NCBI RefSeq assembly: GCF_003589595.1
Contig: NW_020654080.1
Location: 2,394,548 to 2,458,547 of the forward strand
DNA length: 64,000 nucleotides
Source of the DNA: Hyposmocoma kahamanoa
Lineage: Eukaryota > Arthropoda > Insecta > Lepidoptera > Cosmopterigidae
Direction: 5' to 3'
Part shown: positions 10,536-20,968 of the stretch, piece after piece
How positions within the stretch are numbered: position 1 is the stretch's first letter
How the letters are laid out: every line of letters starts with the position of its first letter
Notes under the pieces: model-generated
What the model saw: only the letters and a program-made list of their open reading frames with translations
The model's database searches: none
Told to the model about the DNA's origin: nothing
Translations under genes and position numbers: made by a program

Positions 10536-11258
10536 GGTCTATACTACCTCGACTCGAATTTAGTTTTATCCCGTACTAATACGGTTCACTTTGCTTGAGT
10601 CGAGCAGCAGGGTCACTGGCTTGATTTCTGAATTAATTTTTTTACATGCCAAATTAAAGCAATTTGAGAAATGTATATCGTATACTATACGGGTTCTATT
10701 TAGTTAAGTTGATATAGACAAAAAAAACATTGGTATAATGTAACTTACGTATCTAAGCACCTTTTGAATACAGCGGTTTTCTTGTGAAATTCCGAGGTAA
10801 GTTAGAGTTTTTTTTTTCTATTGTGAAAATTTTTAGGAAGCGTGTTTTCACACCGTGTAGTAATCAGTGTAAATCCTCAATTTTACTCATTGACTTACAA
10901 ATAAATGGACGACGGGTCTAATACAAAAACCACGAAAAAAATGTCCCAAGTCAACCTATTTAAACGTAGTGACATGTAAAGGAATATGAAAAAGCTAAAA
11001 CGTTGAATTTAAATTGTAATGTCATCGCAGTACTGTCTAATTTTGCTTGCTTCGCTGTCAGTCGAACAAACGAAGACTAGAGCGTGAATGACGCTCTGTG
11101 TACGATTTAACGCCCTATAAGTTCGGACACTTTTTATTGCGGACCCGACGTCCATATAATTTGAAGTCAATGATTTTACTATATATTTTTTCTAAAGTGA
11201 TTTATTCAACACTTTCACTGTTATGCGAAATCAACAAAAGCCATTTGTTGTTGTATTA
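10536..11258 (+). repeat. REP-1 copy 3, split by MITE-2
   Basis: REP-1 sequence resumes after the MITE with ATATATTTTTTCTAAAG and CACTTTCACTGTTATGC, matching 3383-3686. The left half has CTACCTCGACTCGAATT and GTATACTATACG. The 285-bp MITE plus its 8-bp duplication accounts for most of the extra length. Confidence 0.65.
10880..11180 (+). mobile_element. MITE-2 copy A (hAT-like), 285 bp
   Basis: Element at 10888-11172 with ends CATTGACTTACAAATAAATG and the complement CATTGACTTCAAATTATATG; the 31-bp inverted repeats match at about 26 positions. It is flanked by perfect 8-bp duplications ATTTTACT at 10880-10887 and 11173-11180. An 8-bp duplication fits hAT (also P or Merlin) transposases. It has no coding capacity, so it depends on an autonomous relative. 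It is about 97% identical to the reverse-oriented copy at 39404-39688, with the same length. Confidence 0.92.
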
Positions 11259-11895
11259 ATATTAAATTGCGCCCGCTCAAAGAACTCGATATTAATATAT
11301 TGCTTATTCTTATTAGTACCGGTATTAACTTTAGTACCGGTGACTGGAAGATAAACAAAAAAGAAAACAAAGCAATTCCAAAAATTAACAGGCGTGACCA
11401 CCGTCAATAAACGCCACAGTGCGATATAAAAGTGATTAAAGGGATAATTTCGTAACTTTACGATATTTTGAGTGCTAATAAAGATAACGCAGTTGCGAAT
11501 GTTACACTAAACGTTTATGATGAGCACGGACATTTTAATGTTTGGACAGATGAGTGTATTTTGTTAATGGGCTGATCGAGTATTTTTTTGTTTACTTAAA
11601 GTATATATTTTTTCTATTAATGATATCGTGAATTGGACTGAAGACTTGGAAAAAAAGAAAAATATATATTGTAATAATATGAATATTGTACATCATCATC
11701 AGCTTACATATCTGCTGCTGGACATAAGCACTTCCCTTGAGCACTCCCACAAATCTGGGTTTTAAATGTAGCCTATATGCACCATATACATTTTATATGT
11801 TTATTTTTATTTTGATAATAAACAGGTAAGGTAAAAAAGACAATAAAAACTTAAATATTAGAAAGTAAAATGGGTAGTAGGATTTTTAAATTATG
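11259..11895. other. Spacer; SINE scrap at 11690-11770
   Basis: CATCATCATCAGCTTACATA followed by TGCTGCTGGACATAAGC resembles the decayed complement of a tRNA-type SINE 3' end. Otherwise AT-rich and featureless. Confidence 0.35.
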
Positions 11896-11904
11896 GGAAT
11901 AAAA

Positions 11905-12235
11905 TTGGGTCCCCGCGGCAAGGTGCCCAAGACACTGGCAGCGTTCCCCCTTTGTATTGCTATGCTAATGCATTGGGCAAGGTAGCTGACCTCTTGGGTT
12001 TCCCAGACAGTCTATTAATTTTTTGGGTAGAATTTTGTGCAGATGAAGGGCACTGGGGCCCTATGGACCAAGGGTTTCGACTCCAAAGGCTGTAAATATG
12101 TAGTCGGAGCTGAGATCCTGGTACTTTTTCTTCTTTCCGCCAAATCAGATACGGAGCCAGCCCTCTTGCTGGTGTGCTGAAGATGGGATGGGGCAAGTGC
12201 GTCGGCACATATGGCGTCCTACACCACATGTGCTT
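11905..12235 (-). pseudogene. Mobile-element C-terminal domain (RPDG type), decayed copy
   Basis: On the minus strand, pieces read KKKKYQDLSSDYIF, FGVETLGP.GPSA and PCPMH.HSNTKGERCQCLGHL. The first two align with the better copy at 62314-62712 (RDKYRGLESRYIFVPFAVET). The third occupies the place of that copy's IAIQRGNAASVMGTF in a shifted frame. Several stops and frameshifts interrupt it. I know this domain from the C-terminal part of retrotransposon-type polyproteins in invertebrates, but cannot name the clade. A 89-codon frame at 11960-12229 on the same strand is a shadow in another frame. Confidence 0.55.
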
Positions 12236-13605
12236 GTATTTGACGAGGTATTTGATTTATATGATATATTTAGAAGGTTAGGTAAGCTGCGCGTATAAAA
12301 TTAATATTAATACAATAAGAACAGGCGGAGAAAATTTGTCACAGATCAATCGTTGACAAGCGCCTGATGGCGACTGTTAAACCGTTGGGCAATTTTCAAG
12401 TTTCGGCATAAACGTGAATTTAATAACTATTGGACTTCAGTCGAAATCTAAAATTTTGTTCTCTGTAGCATTTAAAGAGAAATATCGCCATGTAAAAATG
12501 ATGCGCAGAGTTAGATATTTTATTCTTAAATAAATTGTTTTACACTTTTATTTCGGCCTGTTTTCGGGATTTTATATCGAGTAAAGTACATCTAATCCTA
12601 TAACGAATTAGCACAATCTTTAGATAATATCCTTAAGTGTGTTGTATATTTTTTATAAGACCTTTATTTAATCGTAAATACTTAAACCATTTGATATAGC
12701 GAAACAGTTTTTCTCGCTTCTCCTCCGATGATTCGCCTTAATTCCTAATTAACTATCCATACAAACTTATAATATTTGTCCGCTTTCTTTGTTAACTGTC
12801 CCTTAACATTCGAGTTTACGACTGACAAATATAATATTCAAGAGTTTAAATAACATAAAGTTATTCTCCAGTCAATGTAACATGATCTTGAAAATTTCTT
12901 TAATAAATTTCGCGATATTTAATTTTTCTTTACAGTTATCATATAACCCTTACTATACCACCCACTGCTGGGCACAGGTCTCTTTCTCAGGAGTACTTCT
13001 AACTTTTTCCAAGAGTATTAAACTGTCTTCAACGTGCAGGTTTTTCAAGATGTTCTTTTTTTCACCGTTAACAAGCGATTGCCAATATATTTTCACATTT
13101 ATTGTTGTTTCCACTAGAATTTTCTAATCACGAAACAACGTGGTTGAGGAATATCTTCAGTAATATAGGCAGAAGTGTACCTATCTATATAATGTATTTT
13201 ACAATATTTTTTTTATTTTTTTAATAAAATGTAAGTAGTAGTACAAAGCTGTACCCTTATTTCGAAGCACGTGAATCTTCTAGTTTCTCCTAGAATCTTA
13301 AATTAAAATTAACTTTATCGATCGAATATCACTTGTAACCAGACCTAGTACAATTACTTTTGATATGATCACTTCATCGCAAGCCTCTTTAAAGGCTTGT
13401 CAAACGTACATAAAAAGCACATAAAAACTTTTCGTTTTATTATATGAATCATAATAATGTTTCCTTGTCCTCGTGCCATCTTTAATTGTGCATTACTGCA
13501 CTTTGTGGATTTGTGGAAGTGTTTTAATGAAAAGAATAATAAATGTTTAAAAATAAATGAATTATTTATTCATTTATTTCAAAAGAAAGTCTATTTTTTT
13601 TATAA
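12236..13605. other. AT-rich spacer with a SINE-D scrap
   Basis: About 12940-13010 (CCCACTGCTGGGCACAGGTC) is the complement of a SINE-D tail. The remainder shows homopolymer-rich AT sequence and no supported frame. Confidence 0.4.
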
Positions 13606-13607
13606 AT

Positions 13608-13783
13608 ATCAAGTAACGGGACGAACGAGTCATGCGTCTGACGGTAAGCTATACGCCTGTCCATAACAATTGCAGTGTCACTCAGAGCTTTAAATCGCAA
13701 AGATCTAATGGGCACTCCCACTGCGCTCTTGACCCAGAGACATAAGTTGACAAGTCCCAAGTGCCTGTAATAACACCAGCTAA
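13608..13783 (-). mobile_element. SINE-C copy, left arm of an inverted pair
   Basis: Complement of the family's 3' half, from GTAACGGGACGAACGAGTCA to ACATAAGTTGACAAGTCCCA and GTGCCTGTAAT. It is truncated where the oppositely oriented copy begins. Confidence 0.8.
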
Positions 13784-14003
13784 TGCCAGCAGTAATGTGA
13801 GCATTACTGCGTTCCGGTTTTGAAGGGTAAGTGCTAGTGAAATTAAAAGACTTATCAAACTATGTCTCAGGGTGATGGACGCAGTGGGATTACCCCTCAC
13901 ATCTTTGCGATTTAAAGCAGAGTGGCACTGCAACTGTTATTGATAGGCATGTCGCTTTCCACCAGTCGCACGACTTGTTTGTCCCTCACATGGTATCATA
14001 AAA
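13784..14003 (+). mobile_element. SINE-C copy, right arm of an inverted pair
   Basis: Forward copy from GCAGTAATGTGAGCATTACT through GCAACTGTTATTGATAGGC to CACATGGTATCATAAAAC. With 13608-13783 it makes an imperfect inverted repeat whose transcript could fold on itself. Confidence 0.8.
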
Positions 14004-14224
14004 CAAACTCTGCCGGCATAGCAATGAGAGGATCTGTGGGTTGACAAAATACTCCACAACGGTGTCGTCATTAAGTCTGTTATGTGCTACCAGCTTGACT
14101 CTTTACAGATCAAAAGAATGTATTAACATTCTAATATCAGGTTTCAAAACAAAAAACTGCCGATAACTTGGTAACACCATAGATCGGGATCAGCAACAAA
14201 TTGCTCAAGCGATCAAATCTCTAT
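14004..14224. other. No feature seen
   Basis: Short spacer between the SINE-C pair and the GC-rich patch. Confidence 0.35.
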
Positions 14225-14345
14225 AAATTTACGCGTGCGCAGGCGCACCGGGCGACCGTACATGGCGGCCATATTGACCGATTTGGCGCGAGCTGATTTA
14301 TTGATCGCGACTGATCTGGATGCGTGGAATAGATCTGATATCAGT
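14225..14345. promoter_or_regulatory. Promoter-like GC patch with NRF-1-, YY1- and E2F-like sites
   Basis: TGCGCAGGCGCA at 14236-14247 is close to the NRF-1 consensus. CATGGCGGCCAT at 14261-14272 holds a YY1/Pho-type ATGGCGGC. TTTGGCGCG at 14282-14290 fits E2F. The three lie within 55 bp in otherwise AT-rich DNA, a combination seen at TATA-less housekeeping promoters. No transcript or first exon is visible, so function is inference. Confidence 0.35.
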
Positions 14346-14695
14346 GTACTTTTGCTGTTGGTTTGTTCCTCCTTGGTCTTAAAATGTGATACCATAAATT
14401 AGCTTAGATACGTCCAAAGCTCTCACATCTTCTTTGCGTGGCGTCTTCTACTGAAACGAAACAGTTTCTAGTACTGACTGTAGACCACTACCCTATGTTA
14501 TTAGCGAAGCTACTACACAGAATCCGACCAATTTTTTTCAAGGGACTTTTATCAAAATATACGAAAATATTGTGTAACAATCGTCGTTACTTGACTTTGT
14601 ACTTTGAACAACTATAATTTAAAAAAATCGCATTTTTGCTGTAAATTATGTAACTTCTTCTCAATCATTTCCTGAGGATCGTGACTCCATTTTCT
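14346..14695. other. No feature seen
   Basis: AT-rich sequence without a recognised repeat or frame. Confidence 0.35.
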
Positions 14696-14699
14696 CCTG

Positions 14700-14906
14700 C
14701 CAATCATCTGTCACCGGTTACACTGGGCTCTGGGATGATAGGTAGCTCCAGTTGTTTGGAGATCTGATCTATCTGACCATAGTTTGAGAGTGCTCCTCGT
14801 TATGGTAGAACACACAGAGAGCCAACGCCTCATCATAGACTAAGGGAATGCCTTCTCTGAGTTTGAGATCGCCGACAACACGAGCAGCCCCACGTTGGAT
14901 GGAGTC
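14700..14906 (-). pseudogene. Jockey-type LINE, C-terminal ORF2 fragment
   Basis: Minus-strand translation gives DPFDSIQRGAARVVGDLKLR, EGIPLVYDEALALCVFYHNE and EHSQTMVR before stops. The pattern QRRAARIVGD...L..L..RR..A.LCVFY is the conserved region after the reverse transcriptase in many insect Jockey-like elements. Flanking coding sequence has decayed beyond recognition. Confidence 0.75.
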
Positions 14907-15189
14907 AAATGGATCAAGTTGGTATTTGTTTAGTCAGAACTCTCATATATGCGAGCAATACTCCATATGAGGCCGTACTTCAGACACACCTAAGTGATGA
15001 TAGTGGAGTTATTTATAACCAGGAAATTATCTTTAAGTCGATATTTAAACCTTTATCTGTTTTTATTATTTTATATTATCTGAAAACCATCCTTCATTCA
15101 TAAGGTTCGTGATTACGCGATTCGACCGTAACTACATAGCGTGATATTAATAATTAATTGTAATTAAGTATAAATATCAGTGGATCTTT

Positions 15190-15290
15190 GCAATATTTCA
15201 TATCAGGAAGGCAAACCACTGGCTGGTTTCGATAGCCTGAAAGAGGTTATACTCTTTAAAGAGAATAAAACACAGGTTGATGCAGAAATA
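15190..15290 (+). repeat. Possible LINE 3' end
   Basis: GATAGCCTGAAAGAGGTTAT and ACTCTTTAAAGAGAATAAAA resemble the 3' non-coding part of Jockey-like elements, as at 30160-30300 (GGCTGAAAGAGGTCTC). The match is short. Confidence 0.35.
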
Positions 15291-15417
15291 AACAAAACGA
15301 TCTGTTCAACATGTTTCTGTTAAAAATTAAAAATTTATTTTCGAATCAGAGGACCTTTTTGAAGCAAAGCTTAAAGGTACCAAGGTGTAGGCATTTTTTT
15401 AACAGAAGCGAGTTCTT

Positions 15418-15690
15418 TTGTGACGGGACGAACAAATTATGCTCCTGATGGTAAGCTACACGCCTGTCCATGACAGTTAAATCGTAAAAATATGAGGGTC
15501 ACTGCCTCTACACCTGTCGCCTTGAGACATAAGTTGACAAGTGCCAGGTGCCTGTAATTTCACCAACGCCCTTACCCTTCAAAACCGGAACACAGTAATG
15601 ATCACATTACTGCTCGACAGCAGAAATATGTAAGGTGGCAGTATTTCCCTTGACGAACTCTTTCACAAGGAGCTCTACTGCTACTCAGGT
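15418..15690 (-). mobile_element. SINE-C copy, reverse
   Basis: Complement of the consensus from GTGACGGGACGAACAAATTA to AGCTCTACTGCTACT, with a deletion around ACAGTTAAATCGTAAAAATA. The 5' end of the element lies at the right. Confidence 0.85.
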
Positions 15691-16100
15691 TTACTTCAAA
15701 TACAGTTTGGCATAATGTTTTCGTAAATACAGCCTAGTTTAAAAATGTTTTTTTCTAATATTTTATATTACAATTAAACACCAAAATAAATACTAGGTAT
15801 TTAACAGTTGTTTCTGTTTGTTGTCAAGGATTCACAATTAAGTTTTCGTGAATTAAAACGAAACCATTTAATCCCCAACGCATAAAAAGAGGATTTATAA
15901 CTTTGAAGTATTTGTCTTTATATGTGTGTACAACACGTGATGCGTTGTAAATGAAACCTGCATGTTGAAAAAAGGTTCACAATTCTTGGAAAAAAAAGCG
16001 TGGTGGAATATAGTCTACATCCTCTCTAAAGGTCTAGAAGACATACGAACAATGGAGTAAATTAGTTAATTAGGAGGAAAATTTCTTTTATTTTTATGAT
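15691..16100. other. No feature seen
   Basis: AT-rich spacer without a recognised repeat or supported frame. Confidence 0.4.
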
Positions 16101-16101
16101 A

Positions 16102-16556
16102 CTAAATGACGGTACGAACAAGTCATGCGCTTGGTGTTAAGCGATACTCGTGTCTATAGCAGTTGCAGTGCACTCAGACCTTTAAATCGCATAGATCTGA
16201 TAGGCACTGCCACTGCGCCTTGACTCATAAGTTGGCAAGATTTACTTAAATGCCTTTGTGGCCAAACGTTTACCATGCTGATCTGCCATGAATATTTGTG
16301 GGAGAAATATTTGTATGGCCTATAATTTATTTCTCTCATGAGTTTGGGTGTAATTTGCGGTTGTCTATGTGTGTGTCCGTGTCACCCGCGATACAGGGTT
16401 ACCCTAGTGTGGGGCTTTAAAAAAAATCCCTTGTGCCTGAAATTTCTCCAGTACTTTTCAGAACTGGAACGCAGTAATGTCAGCATTACTGGTTGACACC
16501 AAAAATAGGTAACTTCCCTGAACCAACTTTTTCACGAGGAGCTCTACTACTACTGC
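16102..16556 (-). mobile_element. SINE-C copy, reverse, split by SINE-A
   Basis: The left part (16102-16240) and right part (about 16427-16556) are contiguous pieces of one reverse SINE-C. The left stops at ATAAGTTGGCAAGA and the right resumes at CCCTTGTGCCTGAAATTTC. SINE-A sits between them. Confidence 0.75.
16252..16424 (+). mobile_element. SINE-A copy inside SINE-C, B box lost
   Basis: Starts GCCTTTGTGGCCAAACG (A-box region) and continues with TTTGTATGGCCTATAATTTA, GTCTATGTGTGTGTCC and CACCCGCGATACAGGG. The stretch containing the B box is deleted after CTGATCTGCCATG, so it could no longer be transcribed by RNA polymerase III. It is younger than the SINE-C it interrupts. Confidence 0.8.
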
Positions 16557-16777
16557 TTTTCATTGACGTTATAAATTTTACATATCGCACTGCTACTACA
16601 GTAGTGTATTAACTTCAAATGTGAATTTATTCAGAATAGCAGAAAAACCAAATACTTAGGTCCCGTGAAAGATTATTACAGTTTATGTATAGGTTAAAAT
16701 GTATTAGATATCGAAATAACTCTTATTTGCCAATTAGAAGTATATTTAAAAGTAAAAAATAATTTCATATTTAGGAA

Positions 16778-16885
16778 GTGAAACTATTGTTCCGGATTTA
16801 AATCGCGTATATTTGTTTTTTCAAATATACCGACGTTTCGGGCCTTTTACAGGTCCCATGGTCACGGTTGATATAATTTCATATT
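16778..16885 (-). repeat. REP-2 copy, reverse
   Basis: Reads ATTGTTCCGGATTTAAATCG, TTTGTTTTTTCAAATATACC, GACGTTTCGGGCCTTTTACA and GGTCCCATGGTCACGG. This is one of the best preserved copies. Confidence 0.7.
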
Positions 16886-17895
16886 TTTTATGGACTGTTT
16901 TATTCAGAAGTAGCTCACGTAAGTAGATATATTGTAATGGTTTCTTACAATATTCTAATGACAATTTTATTGATATGTAGAGTAACAAATTTTACGTTCA
17001 GAAATGGTATAATCTTGAATTTCACATATTTTGAGTTACAACGCTATTGTAATGACAGTGTGATATCTGCTACCTATACTAGTACAAAGCGGAACAAACC
17101 GTGTCTTAGTTTGGTTTTACCTTTTTTTAACTGTGCTAATACGACATCCGGTTAAGGCGCGCGATACGAGCGCCGAGCATTTATATCATACTATGTCCAT
17201 AAACATTACAGTAATTGAAACATGTATCTTTACCATATGATCGTTAATTGCTCCGGGTTTGCTTGGAAATTTGTAATACTTTTTTTTTATTTCACCAAAC
17301 ACTTGAAAAATATTACATCACATGATTTCTTGATACTTCTTAACCTACATCGGTTTGTCTGGGTGCTTCACAATCCTGTTATAACCTATAAATATGCACG
17401 ACCGAAAAGTAACCTATTTTACTTACAAGTATAGAATTGATTAATAGGATCAGGCGTTACTTTGCGGAAGTCCATGTTAATAAAAATGGAAGTCAATTAA
17501 TTTGCTACTCCACGAACCCAGTGACAGATAAATCGTGCAAAATAGCTGCGCTTGTGTTGAATTTTTTTTTCATGCAGTTAATTATAGACAAAATTAATAA
17601 AATAAATAATACAAGCGCAAATATAGTCTGTCTATAGTATAGGAAATAATTCGGTACAACAACAAGGGTTGTATAATTAATGAACAATTGAATTTTGCAT
17701 CATTACTGGTATTTTCGGGTTTCAACAATAGCAACACTGGGGGTAGCGGGGTATAAATACACCAACCGTTCTGAACAAGCTCACTCTTTCTCCGGTGGCG
17801 CAGTAAAGGCCATCAGCGGCCAACTGCAAAATATCATTCAAAAAGCCAGCCAAGGAAAGAACACACAGAATTTTTTTAATGGATTCTAATGCTAT
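16886..17895. other. No gene recognised
   Basis: AT-rich stretch. Several frames of 60 to 72 codons exist but overlap on opposite strands and have low-complexity composition. At 17695-17889 a 64-codon frame contains GGAVKAISGQLQNIIQKA. It has no match I know and is not repeated elsewhere here. Confidence 0.35.
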
Positions 17896-17899
17896 ACAG

Positions 17900-18098
17900 C
17901 AAGCTAGAAAAATTGCCATGGCTGGCACCTACTCCAAAACCAACTAATTAGATATTCTAACTACCTCGAGGGTACACTCTTTCAAACAAAAAAGAATTTT
18001 CAAAATCAGTCCACAATTGACGGAGAAATCGGACAACATACATAAAACATACGTACAGCCGAACGTATCTATTCCTTTTTTTGAAGTCGGTTAAAAAG
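17900..18098 (-). repeat. REP-3 copy, reverse
   Basis: On the minus strand it begins TTTTTAACCGACTTCAAAAA and continues through a TACGTATGTTTTATGTATG run to TTCTTTTTTGTTTGAAAGAG. This is the widely dispersed lepidopteran repeat also seen at 30345 and 50735. Confidence 0.55.
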
Positions 18099-18405
18099 AA
18101 GACAAACAGGCATACAAAAAATACTCATTACTAGTCAACATAAAGGCGTGGTTAAGCATTAGAATAGTATGCAGTTGAAGCAATTTGTCGTTACAAATTT
18201 GACTTTAACAGTTAACTTAGTTTGGTCAAATGAGAAATAACTTGACAGCTAACTTTTTTCCTACTTGAACTGGATTATTTAGTTAAGTTTATGACATGAC
18301 TGTTTTAGAATCTTGTAGATTTATTGGTATTACGTTTATGAATGAATACGCCATGCTATTGGGTAAGGTATACAAAACTAGTAGTAGACATTTTGTACCG
18401 GTAGG
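18099..18405. other. No feature seen
   Basis: AT-rich spacer without a recognised repeat or supported frame. Confidence 0.35.
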
Positions 18406-18409
18406 GCTC

Positions 18410-18655
18410 CATATTTCTGCAGCGAAGCAACGATATGAGCGTTACCACGTTCCGGTTTTGACGGGTAAGGAAGCTGATTAAATTTACAGGTACATGGGAC
18501 TTGTCAACTTATGTCACAAGGTGACGGGTGCAATGGCAGTGCCCCTCGGATCTTTGCGATTTAAAGCTCTGAGCGGCACTGCAACTGTTATGGACAGGCG
18601 TGTCATTTAACACCAGGCCTACTACTAGTGTGTCCTGTCACTTAATATATAAAAA
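18410..18655 (+). mobile_element. SINE-C copy
   Basis: Forward copy from AAGCAACGATATGAGCG through GGTACATGGGACTTGTCAAC and GCAACTGTTATGGACAGGCG to TGTCACTTAATATATAAAAA. The 5' 60 bp are poor. Confidence 0.8.
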
Positions 18656-18884
18656 AAATAGAAAGAATTTTACGAAAAAGTATTTTTTTTAAATTTTGTT
18701 GTATCACAACATTACAATAAGACGATATACACGATGAAACAATATGATGGGTAGTAGTTGCACGCTTACCTGTTATCATTGGAATATTCCCATTGTCTAA
18801 ATTAATTGCAAACTCCAATAATCTTAAATTCATAGATAAAGTGCAATATTTATTTCAAATATTATCGATGGATCGGGACAAAAT

Positions 18885-19010
18885 GTAAGAGCTAAACCCT
18901 CAAAGGCTGGCAACGCATCTGATGTTGCAGATGTCCTTGGGCTATTATGACCTCCCATCAAGTGGCTCGTCTACTTGTTTGCTTCCTATTGTTCATAATA
19001 AAAAACTCAC
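18885..19010 (+). repeat. LINE or SINE 3' end of a common lepidopteran type
   Basis: CCTCAAAGGCTGGCAACGCA, TCTGATGTTGCAGATGTCCT, then CCCATCAAGTGGCTCG and TTTGCTTCCTATT with an A-rich end. This pattern closes many retroelements in this order. Confidence 0.6.
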
Positions 19011-19545
19011 ATTTCTTAAAAACATTGTGACAAAATATGTTCACCTTATTGCGCGAACAAGCATTGACAAACATACTTTGATCCCTAATGATCCATAATC
19101 GGGCTTGAAACGAACGCTCACATTTTGCGAATTAAGTCCATCTTTAATTGGACCACTTTGTGTATAACCTCATTGATTTGGTGTAATGAAATGTAATTAC
19201 TGGTGTTTATAACAAGTATACACTGTTAAGGAGGAGGTAGACATAGTTTGTTTATTAACTTTGCTTCAAAACGTTTGAAAAGCAAATTGATTCTTACTGA
19301 TGTATATATATATATGATACCTTCCTCCTCGTTCAGCTTTCAGAGTGCAAACTGTTGAGACGCAGAGGTCGAAGATAGCATACAACAGACAAAACAATAT
19401 AAAAAGTTTCCCAATTGCTCATCTATAACTCCACGGCTCAACAATTTCTACCTTATACATGGCACACATGATGCCATTAAGAACAAAACAACACGCATAG
19501 TTGAGCATAACCAACTATTAAAATACAATTGAAAATTAATAATAG
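19011..19545. other. Spacer with short AT microsatellite
   Basis: A (TA)n tract lies near 19299-19314. Otherwise no repeat or frame was recognised. Confidence 0.4.
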
Positions 19546-19547
19546 TA

Positions 19548-19650
19548 AAGGGTCCGAAATGTCGGTTTGTTTGAAAAAACAAATATACGCGATTTAAATC
19601 CGGAAAAATAGTATCATTTCCTATGTGTAACAATCGCGAAAACCTACGAA
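19548..19650 (+). repeat. REP-2 copy
   Basis: GGGTCCGAAATGTCGG, TTTGTTTGAAAAAACAAATA, ACGCGATTTAAATCCGG and TCATTTCCTATGTGTAAC in order, ending AACCTACGAACTCGATA. Confidence 0.7.
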
Positions 19651-20020
19651 CTCGATATTAATAATCTATGTTTTTCACCTCATATACACACTGTATACAA
19701 TTCAATTATTTTGTAAATATCAAGTAGCCTTGGTCTTAAGTATTAAATTTGGACTCTAATCCGTTTCAACAAGAAATTCAATTAAGTTTATATAACCTTT
19801 CGATATATATTTCGCACATAATGAGCAGCGAAAAATTCTTAAAATTAACATTCTGAATCAATTTCATTCATATTCAATTTTAAACGAAATCAGATCTAAA
19901 GTTTTTAATTTTAAAGTTATGATCGAACACACAGAAACATTTTCGTCGACCCGGTGGGAAATGAACCCATGTCCATGCTGCACCGTAGCTTTGCTCGTAC
20001 CATCTCGACTGACTAGGAAT
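19651..20020. other. No feature seen
   Basis: AT-rich spacer. AACACACAGAAACATTTTCG near 19925 does not match a family in the window. Confidence 0.35.
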
Positions 20021-20024
20021 TAGT

Positions 20025-20420
20025 AGAGGTGAAGCTGCAGAGCCTTGAACATCGCTGTAAAGTTGCTTGCTTATCGGTATTTTTCAAAGATATATCACGG
20101 AGAGTGTGCGATGGAATCACACAATTTAATTCCGCCTTCCCCTTTCCATCATCGAAGGCTAGACGTAGGCTTGGGTTCTACCCGTATGTTGTGGATATTC
20201 CACAAGATTCGTATGAAGCGTTACGCTTCTAATTTTCTATGGCGAATGGCTATGGAGTGGAATTCCCTGCCATTTTCAAGGCGAGAGTGAATAGGCATTA
20301 TTTAGGTGAGCATGCTCCATCGTCGTTTTCCATTAGGTTAGATAGAGGTCAAATGCGCACTTATATTCGAATAAACAAAAATGTGAGCCACGGGTCCCGT
20401 TACCGAGTCGTCGAAATTCT
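20025..20420 (+). pseudogene. Jockey-type LINE, C-terminal ORF2 fragment
   Basis: Three frames together give SLEHRCKVACLSVFFKDI, ESHNLIPPSPFHHRRLDVGL, VVDIPQDS, RYASNFLWRMAMEWNSLPF and ARVNRHYLGEHAPS. The patterns LIPPSPFHHRR and WNSLP, and the HLLGEHAPS ending, are diagnostic of a lepidopteran non-LTR element ORF2 C-terminus. At least two frameshifts make it non-functional. The same family recurs on the minus strand at 53500-53905. The tail continues to about 20365 with GATAGAGGTCAAATGCGCAC, also present at 53515. Confidence 0.8.
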
Positions 20421-20634
20421 GTTTGTTTTTGTTATAGATCTTTTGTACTGACTTTCGGCATTAGTCACCGCTAGTGACATCTAGTGAGAGATTTTTGAAT
20501 AACCTTCTCACCGCAACCGATACCTTTACAGGTATCACAACTGGCGCAGTTGTCGCTTTTCGGTCAAATGTATTCATTGAGATTTTTTGGGAAGTAACTC
20601 CACTAGTTTTGTTAAATTTTCCTGTGCGTTGGAT

Positions 20635-20812
20635 CGGTGAAATTACAGGTACACGGGACTTGTTAACTTATGTCTCAGGGTGACGGGCGCAGTGGCAGTG
20701 GCCATAAGATTTAAAGCTCTGAATGGCACTGCAACTGTTATGGATAGGCGTAACGCTTACCACCAAGCGGCCGTCTTGTTCGCCCCGCCACTTGATATTA
20801 TAAAAAAACTAA
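20635..20812 (+). mobile_element. SINE-C copy, 5' truncated
   Basis: Starts GGTGAAATTACAGGTACACG and runs to CCACTTGATATTATAAAAAA. The first 130 bp of the family are absent. Confidence 0.85.
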
Positions 20813-20849
20813 GGCTGTACATATTTATTTGGCTGTACATGTTTAACTG

Positions 20850-20968
20850 CCTCCGTGGCCGAACGGTTACAATGCCAAACTGCCATGCAGAGGTCCCAGG
20901 TTCGATTCCCGGGCCGGAAGAAATATTTGTATGGCTTACATTTATTTCTCTCGTGAGTTTGGGTGTTG
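20850..20968 (+). mobile_element. SINE-A copy with intact tRNA-like head
   Basis: CTGCCTCCGTGGCCGAACGG (A box), then GGTTCGATTCC (B box) and TTTGTATGGCTTACATTTAT. The 3' part beyond GAGTTTGGGTGT is missing. It is the best tRNA-like head of this family here, although it is a transposon promoter and not a tRNA gene. Confidence 0.85.

Noticed and set aside
13608..14003. CRISPR-like array
   Set aside because: Repeats are dispersed transposons of about 300 bp without regular short spacers; the sequence is animal.
19299..19314. Short TATA microsatellite as a promoter
   Set aside because: A simple (TA)n tract with no nearby initiator or gene.
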